From Phycomyces blakesleeanus NRRL 1555(-) (taxonomy: Eukaryota; Mucoromycota; Mucoromycetes; Mucorales; Phycomycetaceae): a DNA stretch of 64,000 nucleotides. A program made the translations under genes and the position numbers. Positions 21,938 to 35,686 of the stretch are shown here, in pieces (position 1 is the first letter of the stretch; every line of letters begins with the position of its first letter). The stretch lies in contig NW_017265165.1 of the NCBI RefSeq assembly GCF_001638985.1, forward strand, positions 100,912-164,911, in the 5' to 3' direction. Below the pieces are notes generated by a model, which ran no database searches, was not told where the DNA came from, and was given only the letters and a program-made list of their open reading frames with translations.

Positions 21938-23910
21938 ACTCATAGAATGGTGCTAAAGAAGTCTATCTAGTTAATCTTTATTATATGTACAACTTTTTTT
22001 TTCCTGTTGGAATGTATTAAAGAAAAAGAAAAAGAGCAACGGCAGACATTCTGTGTCGTTTGTTTGTCTGTCTGCTTGATTTGTATTATTATCGATGATT
22101 AAGTTGTATTCAGTAGAAATGATAAACCATAGCCTTTTGTTTTTGTTTTCAAAATTATATGGGATAATCCAATTAGAGTATACGATATTTACATATATAA
22201 CTTTTGTACCAATTTTTTATCCTTCAAAACAAGATGAATCCAATTGATATATACTATGGTAAAAAGGATTACTTTGGCTGGAGATTTCTGTAAGGATTTC
22301 TTTAAAGTTGAATTTTGATTAAGCACCTCTTTTGTTGTTGTTGTTGTTGTTTCGATTTCGGTTTTTGTGTTTCTTTACCATTATAGTTCAAAAGCAAAGG
22401 CACCTTTTCAATATTTCACCTTTGTCCCATCATATTTCTACAAGCGGAACAAAGGGTCTTTATTTTCTCCCATCCCACACACAATACAAATATAATAATA
22501 ATAAAACTATTCACCAAGTTATTTAAATGTAATGACTTACTAAATGACATCTTGAGAGCACTTGATGATAATCAAGTTGGATATTTTGTATTCTTCTTAT
22601 CGGTATTTCTTTTAACCAAAAACTCTCTACAACATCTTTTCTAGGTCTTACAGTGCTTTCAATTAGAGAGAAAAAACTCGGGCAAATATCTTCAGAACCT
22701 TACTATCAAGTCGAAATTGATAAAGCATATATCAAAACTTCAAAGCAATAGTAAGATGTCAATTTCATAAAAAAATGCTCAAACTGTAACAAAGCCAAGT
22801 CTTTTAAATAATTTGAATTGGTACATATAAAGCGATCCATAAAAGAGATTGATAATGAAGAAATAAAGGCTTGCTATAGTATAGCCTTAGAAGTTCACAA
22901 TAGGTTACATTGGGTGTTTGAGAATGGTAATAATCTTGAGAATCACAAATTCTTGTACACCACTTTAAGCATGATATCTGTTGCAAAGCTTTCTTTGATA
23001 ATTTCAATAAATAACAGTACCTATCTTACTTTTTATTTTACTCTGTATAATAGTGCATGTATTTGATTTTAGGAGTATCACCTCTTAGGTGAACCATAAC
23101 GTAGCATCTACTCATATGGCATATAGTCACTGGGGCTTAAGGCGCCTAGACAGATCTTTAAAGCCAATTAGTACTATTTTTATATATCTGAAATTTTTAG
23201 TAAAACATGTACATTCAATATAAATGTTGTATTTTTTTCTTTTAAAAAAAGGAAGGGCTTTGTTATTTTCCGGCTTTACGCATAGATAATACTTTATAAA
23301 GTCGAATCCCATCACAATAAAATACAGTAAATTGTGATTAAATAAAAGTTCAAAGTGAACTTTTGCAAATCACTTTACATCATTGAACAGTAATATCTAT
23401 AGGTGTGCTTTAAATTTATATATATACGAGTTTGTGATGTATATGAAATACATAGAGTATATACATATAAAAATATACTTGAACAAGTTTAACGCAGTAT
23501 GGTATACAAAATACCATTTGCTAACTACTAATACTTCAATCCCTCATCACGTGTTACCTATGTAGCAGTTCCACTTAATAAAATGAGGAAAACCGGCCCT
23601 GAATGTGCTCTTTTAATTAGTCAACATGTCATCAATGTAAATAGTAAACAACACGCGTCTTCATACTTACACTTTATAAATAGAAAAGCATCACATAATG
23701 AATCGGTCGCAAGCATCCCGAAAAAGCGAAAACCCACAGAAACTAGGTAATAAATACTGTTTAATGAACCCAATTGTTATTCAAAATTAATTGTAACATC
23801 TAGTTTTACGGTGGTAATCAAGCTGAATTAGTTTAAAACTTACATGCAATTCTTTAATCCAGGCCTCCTAGCTAATCAAGATCTTTCTCTGTTTGGGATT
23901 TCGTTTCTAG
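21938..23910. other. Intergenic upstream of the Nup96-like gene
   Basis: No assignable gene. A possible first exon, ATG at 23698 to about 23746 (MNRSQASRKSENPQK), ends with a good donor but does not join the next exon in phase. An 82-codon ORF at 22818-23066 has no recognisable homology. Confidence 0.4.
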
Positions 23911-25835
23911 GACATCAATATTTATGCATCGACAATCCGCTTTGTACAACAGCATTGGTTAATGGAGATTCCAAAAGGTCTTTTGGCTCACCCCAAGTAT
24001 TGTATCACAGATACTCTTTTAAATGACTTGGGGAGTCAAAACAAGCCTCCTAACTTGTCCGAAGAAGAATACAAAGCTTGGGAAATACTTGAAATTTTGA
24101 TGAATACACATTCAAAAAATCTCGCAAATCGGTTCAACCGATGGTTTAGTTCAGATACAGCCCAAATACAGCATTTATTAGCCAAATATGAAGATAAACA
24201 TTCAGGCGATCCATGGGCAGCAGTTCTTATCTTGCTGTCTTGCAGGAAAGTAACCCAAGCTTCCAAAATTGCCCAAGAGCTGGGAGATCACGACCTAGCA
24301 TCACTGTTGGTAGAATCCGAAAAGCTTAATGTGAGACAAAATGCGCAGGGAAAGGTCAAACAGCTGCAACTACGCGGGACATTTAAAGAGCTTACTGGCT
24401 GTCATCAAAAGATTTGGTGTGCTTTGGGTGGTCAGCTAGGCTACTGTGCCGTAACAGAAACCGTGATAGTAGAGGATATGGATTGGATGCTTGTGTTGGG
24501 TTTACATGTGTGGAACGGAACGTGTGCATCTCAAACATTGTACCATGCAATTCAGCTCTACAATGAAGCTTTGGCATATTTACCTGGAATACACAACATA
24601 CTGAGTCGTAAAAAGACTGCCTTACCACCATCTAATTGTCTATGGGTAGGCGTTCTGCGCTTGTGGGCATCAAATATGCCCAATATGGCGGCTACCAAAG
24701 AACGCAAGAAACGAAGATCGACTGATTGGAATACGCTTTCCGTGGATGAGTGGCCATTGCATTTTGTATGGCTTTTGACCCTCCTGAGGTCGGACTGGTT
24801 CTCTTCGGATGAAATTTACCAATGTACTAGGAGGTGGTGCAATGCGTTATGTGAAGTTGGACTTGCTGAAGAATCTGTGTTTTCGGCTTTGTTTCTTAAA
24901 GAGTAAGCTATTAATAACAGGATAGTTGTTTATTTGGATTTTGTCATCTTACTGTTTAACAGTGAGGCTTCTCGTGAAGCCTTGATAAAGACCATATTAA
25001 ACAGCCGTGAATTAAAGAATGAAGGTTACATACTTAATGAGCTATATATACCGCGCTCATGGTTATATCAAGCGAAGGTATATTTATAATATTAAAGTAT
25101 ACGGCAAGAGCTTTGGTGACTAACATTGGGTGTATAATAATAATATAATGTGTAGGCTACTCGCGCACATTTAGCCAAAGATTATGCTACAGAGGCTGAT
25201 TATTACTTTGAGGCAAATCAATTTTCAAAGGCAAAATATACAATTATTAATCACCTTATTCCCGCCCATATGTTTAATAGTAAGTAAAATATTAGATACA
25301 AGTAAAAACTATTTAACGTGCCATATATACAAAGTAAGATACTATGAGTCTCATATCTCTGTAGATGAAAATGGTCTCGTCTCTCGTTATCTATCGAAGC
25401 TCGACTTATATGGGGATAAAGACAATGAAGGAGACATCCTTCTTAATTCCTACAAATTGATCGAGTCCCTTCCAAAAAAAATCGACACTGCTGTTGATGA
25501 TCCAGAAGCTACTAAATTATTGAAAGACGACATACATTTTACAATAAAGAGTCTCAAGGAGGTTCAGGCCAGCTGTGCACATGAAGATAACTTAGTTTTC
25601 TTTATCCATCGGATCTGTGGTAATCTTTTGAAGCTAGCTGCTGGATTCAATGACCATGTAAGTAAATATTCACTCTCAAAAGATTATCCTCAATCTAATA
25701 TATATCATAATTATTCAGGTATTTCTTGAAGAGTTGATAACAGCTACTCCATTAACTCCAGAAGACTGCCAATTAAACATCAAAGAGTTCTCGCGTTGTT
25801 TTCTTACTAGCTTTATCAATCAAGCTTGTATTTAA
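23911..25835 (+). CDS. Nup96-like nuclear pore protein (Nup145C/Nup189C type)
   Basis: Exons: 23911-24902 (first Met in frame at 23962), 24963-25077, 25156-25279, 25365-25657, 25719-25835. From Met 23962 this gives 529 residues. Helical-repeat segments match the Nup96 domain: WAAVLILLSCRKVTQASKIA, then LHVWNGTCASQTLYHAIQLY and WPLHFVWLLTLLRSDWFSS, and the very typical LNELYIPRSWLYQAKATRAH followed by AKDYATEADYYFEA. Nup96 is a scaffold subunit of the Y-complex of nuclear pores. In most eukaryotes it is made as the C-terminal half of a Nup98-Nup96 precursor that cleaves itself. No GLFG repeats or autoproteolytic domain were found upstream in this window. The 5' end is unresolved. Confidence 0.78.
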
Positions 25836-28166
25836 CATAACTTAATTTATCAAAAGTAGTACTACTTTACAATCGTATCTTTATATGTGTTAGCTACAGG
25901 ATTTTAAACTTCAAGACAAATGTCCCAAAGCTTTATAGCACATTAAAGAAAAACATTCGAAAGAAAGTATGCAAGTTAATAATGCTTGATTTTTCGTGTT
26001 GAAATACAATCTTCAATTTTCCGAGGTTTGTAAGTTATAGCTCTATAAAGAAAAATTGAATATGCCCCAAATATTAGAATCATCAGTATATGATCTTGTA
26101 ACAAAGCTGGAACTAATAAGATGGCAATAGTATACATTTTTCTTAATGAAAGTCATAGTCTTTTATTTCTCAGATATTTTTTATAAAAATTGATTATAAA
26201 CACCAAGACAAAAACCAATTATTATGTCTTATGAAACCGCCCAAAATAGTCTATGCATGTATGGTTATGATAGACCTATTGATTATTTGTAGATGGTAGA
26301 CATAGACAATTAGAAATCATTTAACAAAGACTCATAAGGGGTCGATCCAATCATATCAATACTTAGATGCCCATAAAGTTTTTTATAAAGCTCAAAACCT
26401 ATACCATGGGATAAAAGGGTGACTGTAGTAAAGGTAAATATATTCTATTGGCGGGTATGTCAAGGCTTCGGGTACATATGTTATTATATAAAATCTTATG
26501 AGAGCTCATAAATAAGTGAAACTCCTATAAATATTAGGGGTAAATAATATGTAGAGGAATAAAGAAAGAAAAAGTATTTGACACAGAAAAATAGATAGTA
26601 GGCAGTAAGAAAGCAAGATAACACAGAAACACCCCCTAGTAAAGTAGCCGATTTTAGTACAACCAACCACAGGTAATTTTTGTAAGCTTTTTTTTCCCGG
26701 GGGTTTGGGGGTAGGTTTAGGGTGGAGTTTTATCCATAAAAGCAAAGGGTATAGAAAGTAAATTTTTCTTTTCACAAATTAGACCTGGCATCGCCTTTGA
26801 AGCTACCCTTTTAATTACCCCATATACCAACTACAAATTCCTTTGGATTTGGTCATCTTAAAGAAATTTAACTGTAATTCAGATAGACATACTACAGCAG
26901 TTTACAAAAATGGACAAAATTTGGCTACAACGAATCAAATGACCATCTAAGAAAATGTAGTCTTTAGTGAAGAGGATATTTCATCTTTGGAATATTTAAA
27001 CGCTTGAAGATCAGTGCCTTTATTTTTTCTTATGTTTAAAACCACACAAAATAACAATGATAATCTTATTGATAGAAGAATGTCATTATGTTTTATATCT
27101 GGCTGATACATATATATATATATATAAAGCTTGTTTATATATCTCTATGTTAATAGTTTTGAATCTAAATAAGAGAAATCGAAAGCCAAGAAGAGTTGTT
27201 ATTATTATTTGTCCCAGGAATTGTAAGAAAATCGTATCTTTCACACAAAATTGAAACCAAACCAAGCCTAGTATTCTTGCACTTTTTTCATAAAATATAC
27301 TATGTTAAGCATATGAGATATGCTACTTATAAAAGGGTGGCCTTATTTGCAGATAGACGTTTATGGCTAATGTAATACATATTACATATTTATTATTCTC
27401 CATCCACTGCAATGTCCTCATTAGACCTTTCAGCACTCCTTCGAACCCCCCTTTTTTATTATAAACACAAACACACCACTGCGGATCAGAGAAAGCACAA
27501 GAATGTTTTTTTTGGCTATTTTCGGAAAGTGTGACATCATCATGTTTACGCACTTCTTTTTCGTTTACAAAGCATAGACTTCACATACTCAAGGGACCTC
27601 ATCTGCTGTCTGTTGAACGTAAGTACACCTCTATTTTTATTTAGTGAACCACTATAAGTTGAGAGAGTATATGTCATCAGAGATGGCTTTCTGTGGGCTT
27701 TCGCTGGATTTTTTTTCTTGGTCATCATCTATGATCATCTTGATCGATATCCTTTGCAGAATTATATAAAAATAGCTGCAAAAATTCGTTTTGTAAAGAT
27801 AAAAAGAAAGGAATCTTATTTTGAAGACTGAGATGAACAGATGATATTTATCCATGATGATGGTGTCATGATGAAGTGGCTTGGTTAAAGAAGTCCGGAG
27901 AGGTCATATTTTAACTTTTTTATATGTACTTTTTTTTTATATATCTTCCATTTATTTCTTCTATTAGAGTAAGAAAGCGCTACATCTCACTCGTCAAGAA
28001 AGACAACCCCCACTTCTTGTACATAAAACAAGAAAGATAGATCCCACTTTTTGTATATAAAACAAAAAAGACAAGCAGAAAATAAGCCAAAAATAAGCTC
28101 TCTGCTTGATCTTTTTGTTGTTATTTTTATTGAACCGAAAGAAGTTTTTGCCGCCCTTTATATATA

Positions 28167-28197
<31 letters not shown>

Positions 28198-28333
28198 ACT
28201 ATTACTATTATTATTATTATTATTAAAAGCCTTGTCAAGGAACGCGTCACAAGTAGCTTGGATCTCTATTGTTTCCCGCCTCTATTTGAAAGAAACCAGC
28301 AGTCCAAAGCCGTTATTTCGTATGTGGTAGATT
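25836..28333. other. 2.5-kb intergenic region
   Basis: No gene assigned. About 34-bp imperfect direct repeats lie at 27997-28075. Overlapping minus-strand ORFs at 27323-27855 are open but unrecognised. The promoter of the Eaf1-like gene is at the right end. Confidence 0.5.
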
Positions 28334-31300
28334 ATGGCTACTGATATCTCAACCAACGCGACTCTCGGGCAAAACAGTCCAACCCCTGAAGGATTTCATA
28401 ATACGGCCGATTTAGTAAGTTTATCAATACCGATATCGATACCAATAGCAATATTGGCAATATCATAATCATTGCTATTGTTGTTATCACTATCAACTAT
28501 TATTACTATTATTATCGTTATCGTTACTGTTACTGTCACTGCTACAATTGCCCTTATTATCAATGTCACCACTAGTACTATTATGATTAGTATTAATGCT
28601 AGTATTAATATTAAAGTTTTGATTATGATTACTATCAACATACCTATTATTATTATTCAAAAATTAAATATATCTTAATAATATAGATTAATATTCAAGA
28701 ATTACGCATTCGAGCAGAAGAAGAAAGAAAAGAGAAACTTAGGTAAGGGAAAAGGGATAGTCAACAATTGCTTAAAAGTGTTAAATAAACTAAAATAAAT
28801 TATGAAATAAAATATATACATATAAAAAAGGCTTATAGCTATCCATCGGGAAGCACTACTTAAAGAACTCTTTATGCTGATGGGTAAAGCAGACGGTGAT
28901 GATCATGTCATGGAATTTCTAGAGCATGGGGATATCACAAAGCTAGATACAGACAAATGGCAGGCGTTTTTGGAAAAACATCAATTGAGGTAATATATAT
29001 TAGCTTTGTGTGATTACATCAATCTCACTTACACACACGTATACCTTTATCTTTAAGCGAAAACATGGCAGCCATTAAACGAGAAGAGCTCCCTTTGGAT
29101 CAAATATCTCTATCCGGCCTTTCTGCCGAACTCCACAAACAAGAAGACCGCACTAACGATCCCAAGCGACTTGTTCGTCGCATACCTCCACCCCCTGCGC
29201 GTATGGTGACGCGTGGTGTGAGTGGTGCGATTAGACACCGAAGTGTAGAAGAAATCTTGGCAGGGCTAGATGTAAGTTTATCACTCTTTTTTTTTAAAAA
29301 AAAAAAACTCGGACAAAAAACTCATGCGGCATAATAAGCACAAATATGCTGATACTATACCTATACAGAGAAACAAATCATCTACTGGCGTACAACATAA
29401 TATACTGAATACCCGCCCTCGACCTAGACAACCTCCTCAAAGAACAACAACTCCATTTATACGCCCAGGCAGCGAATATCCTATCCAGACCTACAACGGA
29501 CACAAATTTGTTGACAAGAGACGCGAAAAACCCGAAGGATTTGATTTGTATGCATGGCAACTGCGAGCTAATGCTCAACCTCTTTACAAACCCCTTCAGA
29601 CTGCACGTAAAATTTTGACCACACATGATTGGATGGTATGTAAGGGAATATTACGGAAGCAAATAATCTAATAAAAAATGTTTTGTAGTTGGCCAGAGAT
29701 GAACTCAAATCAATAAAAACGATCCAAAACATCGAGAACCTCAAAAAGAAAAATTTATGGAGTTTTAGACAATTGAAGCGCCACAAGGCAGTACCCCGTA
29801 CAAAGACCCACTGGGACTCTCTTTTGGATGAAATGGTTAGTTTACATTAAGTTATATGCTATTCATATGCCTCTAATAATACTGGGAATAGAAATGGATG
29901 CGAACTGATTTTAGAGAAGAAAGAAAATGGAAGGTCGCAAGCGCCTATATGGTATCTAAAGCAATCATGGAGTGGCATAACACAACAGACAAATCAAGCA
30001 TTTGTATAAAGGTGGGATGAAAACAAAGCAAGAGCCTTTCAACCGGAATACTATTTATTTACCCTTTGGATTATCTATAGACATATATTCCTGAACCGAT
30101 TGAGTATCCTGAAACTCCTCTCAACGAACAAATGTACGAATTAGAACCCCACACCTTGGAGCAAACATCTATGTTTGATACACACATGGACAACAACAAC
30201 ATGTTTGTCGAATCAGGCGCTTTTTCTGTTAAATCTCCAGCTATGCAGCATGACTTCAATCAATCAACAGATGCAATTCTCGGGAACCATTATGCAGAAT
30301 CCAATACAATTGATTCGGCTCATAAGTCCGAAATCAACGAGCAAGCGCAACAAGTTCCTGAGCTCTCACACATGGAGTTGTCTATGTCATCTAATCTTAT
30401 CCAATTCTATCGAGATGCTATTTGTAGTCTTGATATGTTCTCGACTGTTTTTAGCTTGCCTATCCAAGATTTCCATTCTTTAGACATTGAACCCTTGTTT
30501 AAAGATCTCGCTTTGTATGAGCCACCAGATCCGGATGTCAACGATCCTTATTTTGATGAAGTTGAATACAATCGTCTAGTACCTTTCTCTCGCCTATCAA
30601 CCAAAAAGATGGTCTTTCAAAAGCCGAATCGTCTTACTCGGAAGCGCACAATCGATGGAGAGTATGTGGGTGTTTCAGAAGACGAAGAAGTTGAAATAAA
30701 GACTCTTCCAAGAAACGAACGTTATGATAATATTCCCCTTTTGTCACGTAAGTTTTAACAGATATTTTACACGATTCAGAGTCTAACTTTGAATAAAAAT
30801 AATAGCACTTTTTGCCCCCAGGAAACTCAAGGAATCACCTGCATCCTTACCTCCTACACCACAACCACCTAATGTATCTCGCACATTTAGCACCTGGAAT
30901 GAGGAAGATGATATATGCTTAATTACGCTTATTATTCAATATACCTTCAATTGGGGTCTTATTTGTGATGCACTCAACGCAATCCGTACACCAATAAATG
31001 GTGAAAGAAGGACACCCTGGGAGTGCTATGAGCGTTGGAGACAAAATAATCTTACTTCACTATCCGGGCAAGTCAATGCAGGTAATTGTTATTATTTAGC
31101 TTAAAAGAAAAATAACAATAACTTAAACTTTTAACTGATATTCCATTTTAAGCTTATGTACCAAAACTTTTGCGATCTGAGCTGCCTACAAGAAGACAGG
31201 CTCTAGTAAAATTTGATGCCCCTAAAAAACGACAAAGGCAATATAATATCTTTGAGGCTATCAAAAAAACCCAAAAGAAACGAGATGAAGCCCAAAAGAC

Positions 31301-33207
31301 GACTAGTAAGACATTTTCACCGTTTTTTTTTGTGTTTTTTAACTCTAATATATTACATTTTTATACGCACATAGCTCCCGCTGCTGCTCCACGGAGTACC
31401 ATAGATACACACGGAATGAGTAGTAATGGACAACGTTTGCCTACTGCTATGGAGATGAGTATGCATAAAGCTCAACGCGATCGTCAAATGACACAGGCTA
31501 TAATGGAACAGCGCCAGCTTTCTGCAGCAAACTATGGACTAAATCCCCCGCTTTCAAATGTAATTTATTACCACAATACCCGTATGATATAATATTTATC
31601 TTTTCTGCATTTCTGTCTAGGTCGCTCCTCGTACTTCCCACAGTGGCGTTCCTATGAATCATTCTCAGATACCGGTTCAAAGACCACCACCTACTGCGGC
31701 TGTTATTAACTCTGGTCAAAATACTCCTTCGTCTGCAGCGGCAGCAGCAGCAGCTGCTGCTACTTCAGTTTCTGCTAATCGAGCCATGGCAGCCTCCTCT
31801 GCAAGTGCCCAAAGACCACCTCAAATACAAGCTTCACAAGCTCCAGGTCTGCCATTAAGCCGTTATAGCCCACAACTACAAATGTTGAGACAACAGCAAC
31901 TTGCTATTATAGCAGCAGCCCAAGCTCAAGGACAAGTACGCCCTCCAGTATCCGCGCCGATTCAGCGATTTGCAAATGTTATACCCGGTTCACAATCTCA
32001 AGGTAAAATGGACATTCTCATTGTATAGTATTAATAGAAATGCCCGTAAAAACCAATCGTATACTTACCAATAAGTAACTCAGACGGGATACAGCAACAA
32101 GTACAATCATCTCCACAACTACAGCAGATCCAACAACTTCAACAACAAGCCCAGCAACAGGCACAGCAGCAGCAGCAACAACAACAAGCCCAGCAGCAGC
32201 AGCAACAACAACAACAGCAGCAGCAACAACAGCAGCAACAGCAGCAACAACAACAACAAGTTCAACAACAACAAGTTCAACAACAAGTTCAACAACAACA
32301 ACCAAATCCTCAAATGGTTTCACCTGCTTTACAGCAACAAGGTGTTGCTTCTCAATCACCACATCAACAAAACGCTATGCATTCCAATCCAGTAAACGCT
32401 TTGGCAGTAGCTGCTCAACTTGCACAAATGGGGTATGGTATGCCTCAGCTACCTGCAGGCCAACAAATTCATCTACACCGCTATTTGGCACATTTGCAAA
32501 TGCAAACTGCCTCTCAAGCGGGTATATCTGGTAATAATGGACAATCAAACACGTCTCAATCAATGAATAGCCCGGCTGTTGCCCAAAATACACCGTCTGC
32601 TCAACAATTGGCAGCAGCAGCAGCCTCTAATAATGGTTTGTCGGCAGCAATTTTGGCTGTACAACAACAACAACAACAGCAATTGCAGCAGAGATTCCAA
32701 CAAGCTAGCCAACTACAACAAGCTAACCAACTACAACAAGCTAGCCAGCTACAACAGGCCCTTCAACTTCAACAACAAATACAACAAGCGCAACAGGCTC
32801 AACAAGCGCAACAGGCTCAACAAGCGCAACAGGCTCAACAGGCTCAACAGGCTCAACAGGCTCAACAGGCTCAACAGGCTCAACAGGCTCAACAGGCTCA
32901 ACAGGCTCAACAGGCTCAACAGGCTCAACAGGCTCAACAGGCTCAACAGGCTCAACAGGCTCAACAGGCTCAACAGGCTCAACAGGCTCAACAGGCTCAA
33001 CAGGCTCAACAGGCTCAACAGGCTCAACAGGCGCAACAGGCTCAACAAGCACAGCAAGCACAACAGGCACAGCAAGCGCAACAAGCTCGGCAATCTCAAA
33101 ACCACTTGCAGCAAATGCAGTTGCCACAGGGTCAACAGCCACAAGGGTCACCCATGGTACAGAGAAGTCCACAAAACGGAAGTATGGGACCTCATGGTCC
33201 AGTTTAA
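28334..33207 (+). CDS. EAF1: Eaf1/Vid21-like NuA4 scaffold subunit (HSA + SANT, Gln-rich tail)
   Basis: Thirteen exons: 28334-28414, 28687-28742, 28831-28989, 29058-29271, 29369-29635, 29689-29835, 29892-30011, 30081-30747, 30806-31081, 31153-31305, 31375-31559, 31621-32002, 32084-33207. All phases join (1276 residues). An HSA domain ([37 protein letters not shown], about 298-340) precedes a SANT domain ([17 protein letters not shown] ... CYERWRQ, about 590-650). HSA followed by SANT without a helicase is the Eaf1/Vid21 plan; the combination scaffolds the NuA4 histone H4 acetyltransferase. Ala/Gln-rich sequence fills the C-terminal third, including 34 QQA units. Several introns are about 50-60 nt. 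Confidence 0.85.
32782..33087 (+). repeat. 34-unit, 9-bp tandem array (CAACAGGCT) encoding QQA
   Basis: 306 bases in phase with the Eaf1-like reading frame, residues about 1136-1237. The central copies are identical CAACAGGCT. The edges use CAA/GCG/GCA variants. The array is stop-free in several other frames, including the minus strand, which creates long spurious ORFs. Confidence 0.95.
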
Positions 33208-34355
33208 TTTTCGGCTTCAATGTATCTTCTTTTTGTATATTTTTTCTTTTTTATTGCTTCCGTTTTCCTTTTTTCCCATACTTCTTTTCTTAATATTTCC
33301 AGTACCTTTTCCTCTTCCTCTTTCTCCTCCTTTTGCTTGGCAGAATCCTTTTGTAGCTAAATCTCTTTATTTTCTGAGCACCATTTTCTTTCAGCACTCT
33401 GCTCATTCCATCACACACAATTCACCCACTCACTCAATCCACTCACTCACTCACTCATATAATTATCCTTGTTCTCCGCCATGATATTCACTCTGTAGTA
33501 AATATTCAATTTTCACATACAATACAGCTGATATTTTTATTATCCTATTTTATCCTTTTAGATATGTAAGACAAATTTGTTAAAGTTAGACCACAACACA
33601 AAGTTTACAGAATCTTAATATATAGTCTTTAAAAAGGCTTTACCTGTCCCACATTATCTTTTCACATTTAAAAAGTCGAGTCTAAAAAAGGAAAAAAATA
33701 GTTTCTATTTATTAAAAAATTATTGGGAAAAGATATAGTTTATATAGACAATTTAAAGAAAATGTTACAAAATACATACATTTTTCTTTGATGAATGTAT
33801 AGACATCAATCTACTATGCGCGTATTCTACAGATAAATACGCTCAATATAATAAGTAATTGTGTTATACGTATACCACAAATGAGCTTTGTAGAATAATG
33901 AGCACGACATTTCTAATTCTCGACTACGAATGATTAGTATACAAATATGTCCAAAATACAGTAAAGCACATTTGTAAGGCACACAGTTCGAAAAATTAAG
34001 GCGCATTTCTGGATTTTTTTTCAAAAGCTTTTTTATTTATTTAAAAGAGTTGAGCATACACTATATATATATATAATAGTGGCAAAATGGTTAATAAAGT
34101 AATAGCCTAAGAATACTTTTATGTACTGTTTATTTGAAAAGAAGATCCATTCATAACGAGTAACTCTTACAAATACGCCTTACAGATCTCTCATTGACGC
34201 CCAGAGAGCGATATATCAATAACTCAGAGTCTTAATCGAAGGTAGAGCATCATCGTAATTAATCAGAATGCGAAACGTTGTCTTTCAACCTTCCTTTCAT
34301 TTTTTGTATTGTTTATTAGAAACCAAAATTTCTTTTCAAAACTTGTGGCAAAAAC
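33208..34355. other. Intergenic 3' of the Eaf1-like gene
   Basis: 3' UTR-like T-rich sequence and an ACTC repeat near 33425-33460. No gene seen. Confidence 0.5.
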
Positions 34356-34816
34356 ATGAAATGCAAACATGAAGACGACTCATCTGAGAATTCAGCAAAA
34401 GAAAAAGGTTTAAAGAGTAAATATCAAACGTATACATTACTGATGAAAAGAAGCATACGTTATTTTCTGGAAATCCTCGCCTGCAAGTCCTCTGAATCTT
34501 ATTATCGTGCGTTAACGGTGAACAAAAAAAAGCCGCTTTCCTATTATATTTACATCTCAAGATTAAAGAAAAATCGCCATGGCCGTCATCTATTGAAAAG
34601 ACAGATGCTCTCAAGGAAATCACCAGCAGCGTCAATATGTTGTGGCTGCGTTATCAGCCAATAGACTCTGAATCCTACACCTTGTATGCCCAACCTAGTA
34701 TGTATTTCAAATGGCCTCACTTTCTTCAAACAAAAGTTGAGAAAAAAGCTCTTATAACTGAAGAAGTACCGGAAACTGCCACTTCTAAAGCATACTTCTA
34801 TTGCAAGCTCAAATAA
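34356..34816 (+). pseudogene. HMG-box-like coding relic with a frameshift
   Basis: The first frame (from ATG 34356) ends with KKPLSYYIYISRLKK near 34573. A neighbouring frame continues SPWPSSIEKTDALKEITSS, then VNMLWLRYQPIDSESYTLYA, to a stop at 34814-34816. Read across the junction this follows the HMG-box pattern: KRPxNAYxLF, then P....EIS..LGxxWxxLxPxxKxxYxxLA. The switch falls in an A-rich run (AAAGAAAAAT), so a one-base indel is likely, either real or a sequencing error. The N-terminal 60 residues are acidic/basic low complexity. HMG-box genes in these fungi include mating-type factors, but nothing here identifies the subgroup and the usual sex-locus neighbours are absent. Confidence 0.4.
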
Positions 34817-35686
34817 CTTCCTTTTGCGGCGTCTTTGAACAGAAAACAATTTAATTCTTTACGAGAATAAGTCATTATATCTGTTAACAGGGATCAACCT
34901 CTAATATTTGGAAAAAAGCTGCAAAAGATTCAACCGCAAGACAGCAGCTTTAAACTTTGTCAGCGCTGTTAAATTAAGTGTAAAATATGGTACTTTTTGC
35001 CCTTTCAAGTATACTGATAGAAGTGGATATCGCTTTTTCTCTCCTACCTGTTTATTCGTTTCAAAAAAAAATTGGTTCAAATTGACGCTCAAGCATATTG
35101 GAGACTAGCAAAAGAACCTGATATTGAAGACTAACCTAAAGGCTCTAAGAGCGAGGAAATGTTTCCTAATTTTTATTACAAGCTTTTCGATTTCTCCAAG
35201 ACTGGCTTTAGAACCAGAGAGAGTCTTTCTAATGGCAGAAAAGCATTCAAGTAAAGCATTGACAATGATTTTTAATAATACTTCAAAATTAAACAATTAA
35301 TATTAGGAATCGCGATGTGATGGTCGCAAAAAAAACAACGACGCTCGCCTGTCCCCGGTCCAGCGCCCTCCATCATCATAATAATTATAATTACTGTGTG
35401 TTATTGCTATAACTCTTTAACACACCCTTACAGGTAAATTTAGCAATTATTTAATATATTCATTCCATTTTTCTGATTTCCATTTTTATTTTTGTTTTAT
35501 CTAAAATAGGTAATCCAACCTTTTAAACTACTATTGTAATTCGTCCAAAAAAAAAACTAACATAATCCTCGAATTGTGCGCCTTGTATAGTGTGTTTTAC
35601 TGTAGAGCTGACAGAATACCATTCTTACACAGTCACATCTTGATCCGTTCATTCAGGTGGTCTTGAGAAGCTGATGTAGTTGAACA
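34817..35686. other. Intergenic upstream of the methyltransferase
   Basis: Short open frames on both strands (34908-35108 plus; 35105-35296 minus) have no recognisable features. The right end is the methyltransferase promoter. Confidence 0.5.

Noticed and set aside
27323..27855. Overlapping minus-strand ORFs (e.g. DDVTLSENSQKKHSC)
   Set aside because: Open length is slightly unusual for AT-rich DNA, but the frames do not join through splice sites and no motif is recognised.
32579..33484. Long plus-strand ORF rich in Arg-Leu-Asn and a minus-strand ORF rich in Val-Glu-Pro over the Eaf1 tail
   Set aside because: Both are frame shadows of the 9-bp CAACAGGCT array, which happens to be stop-free in several frames.
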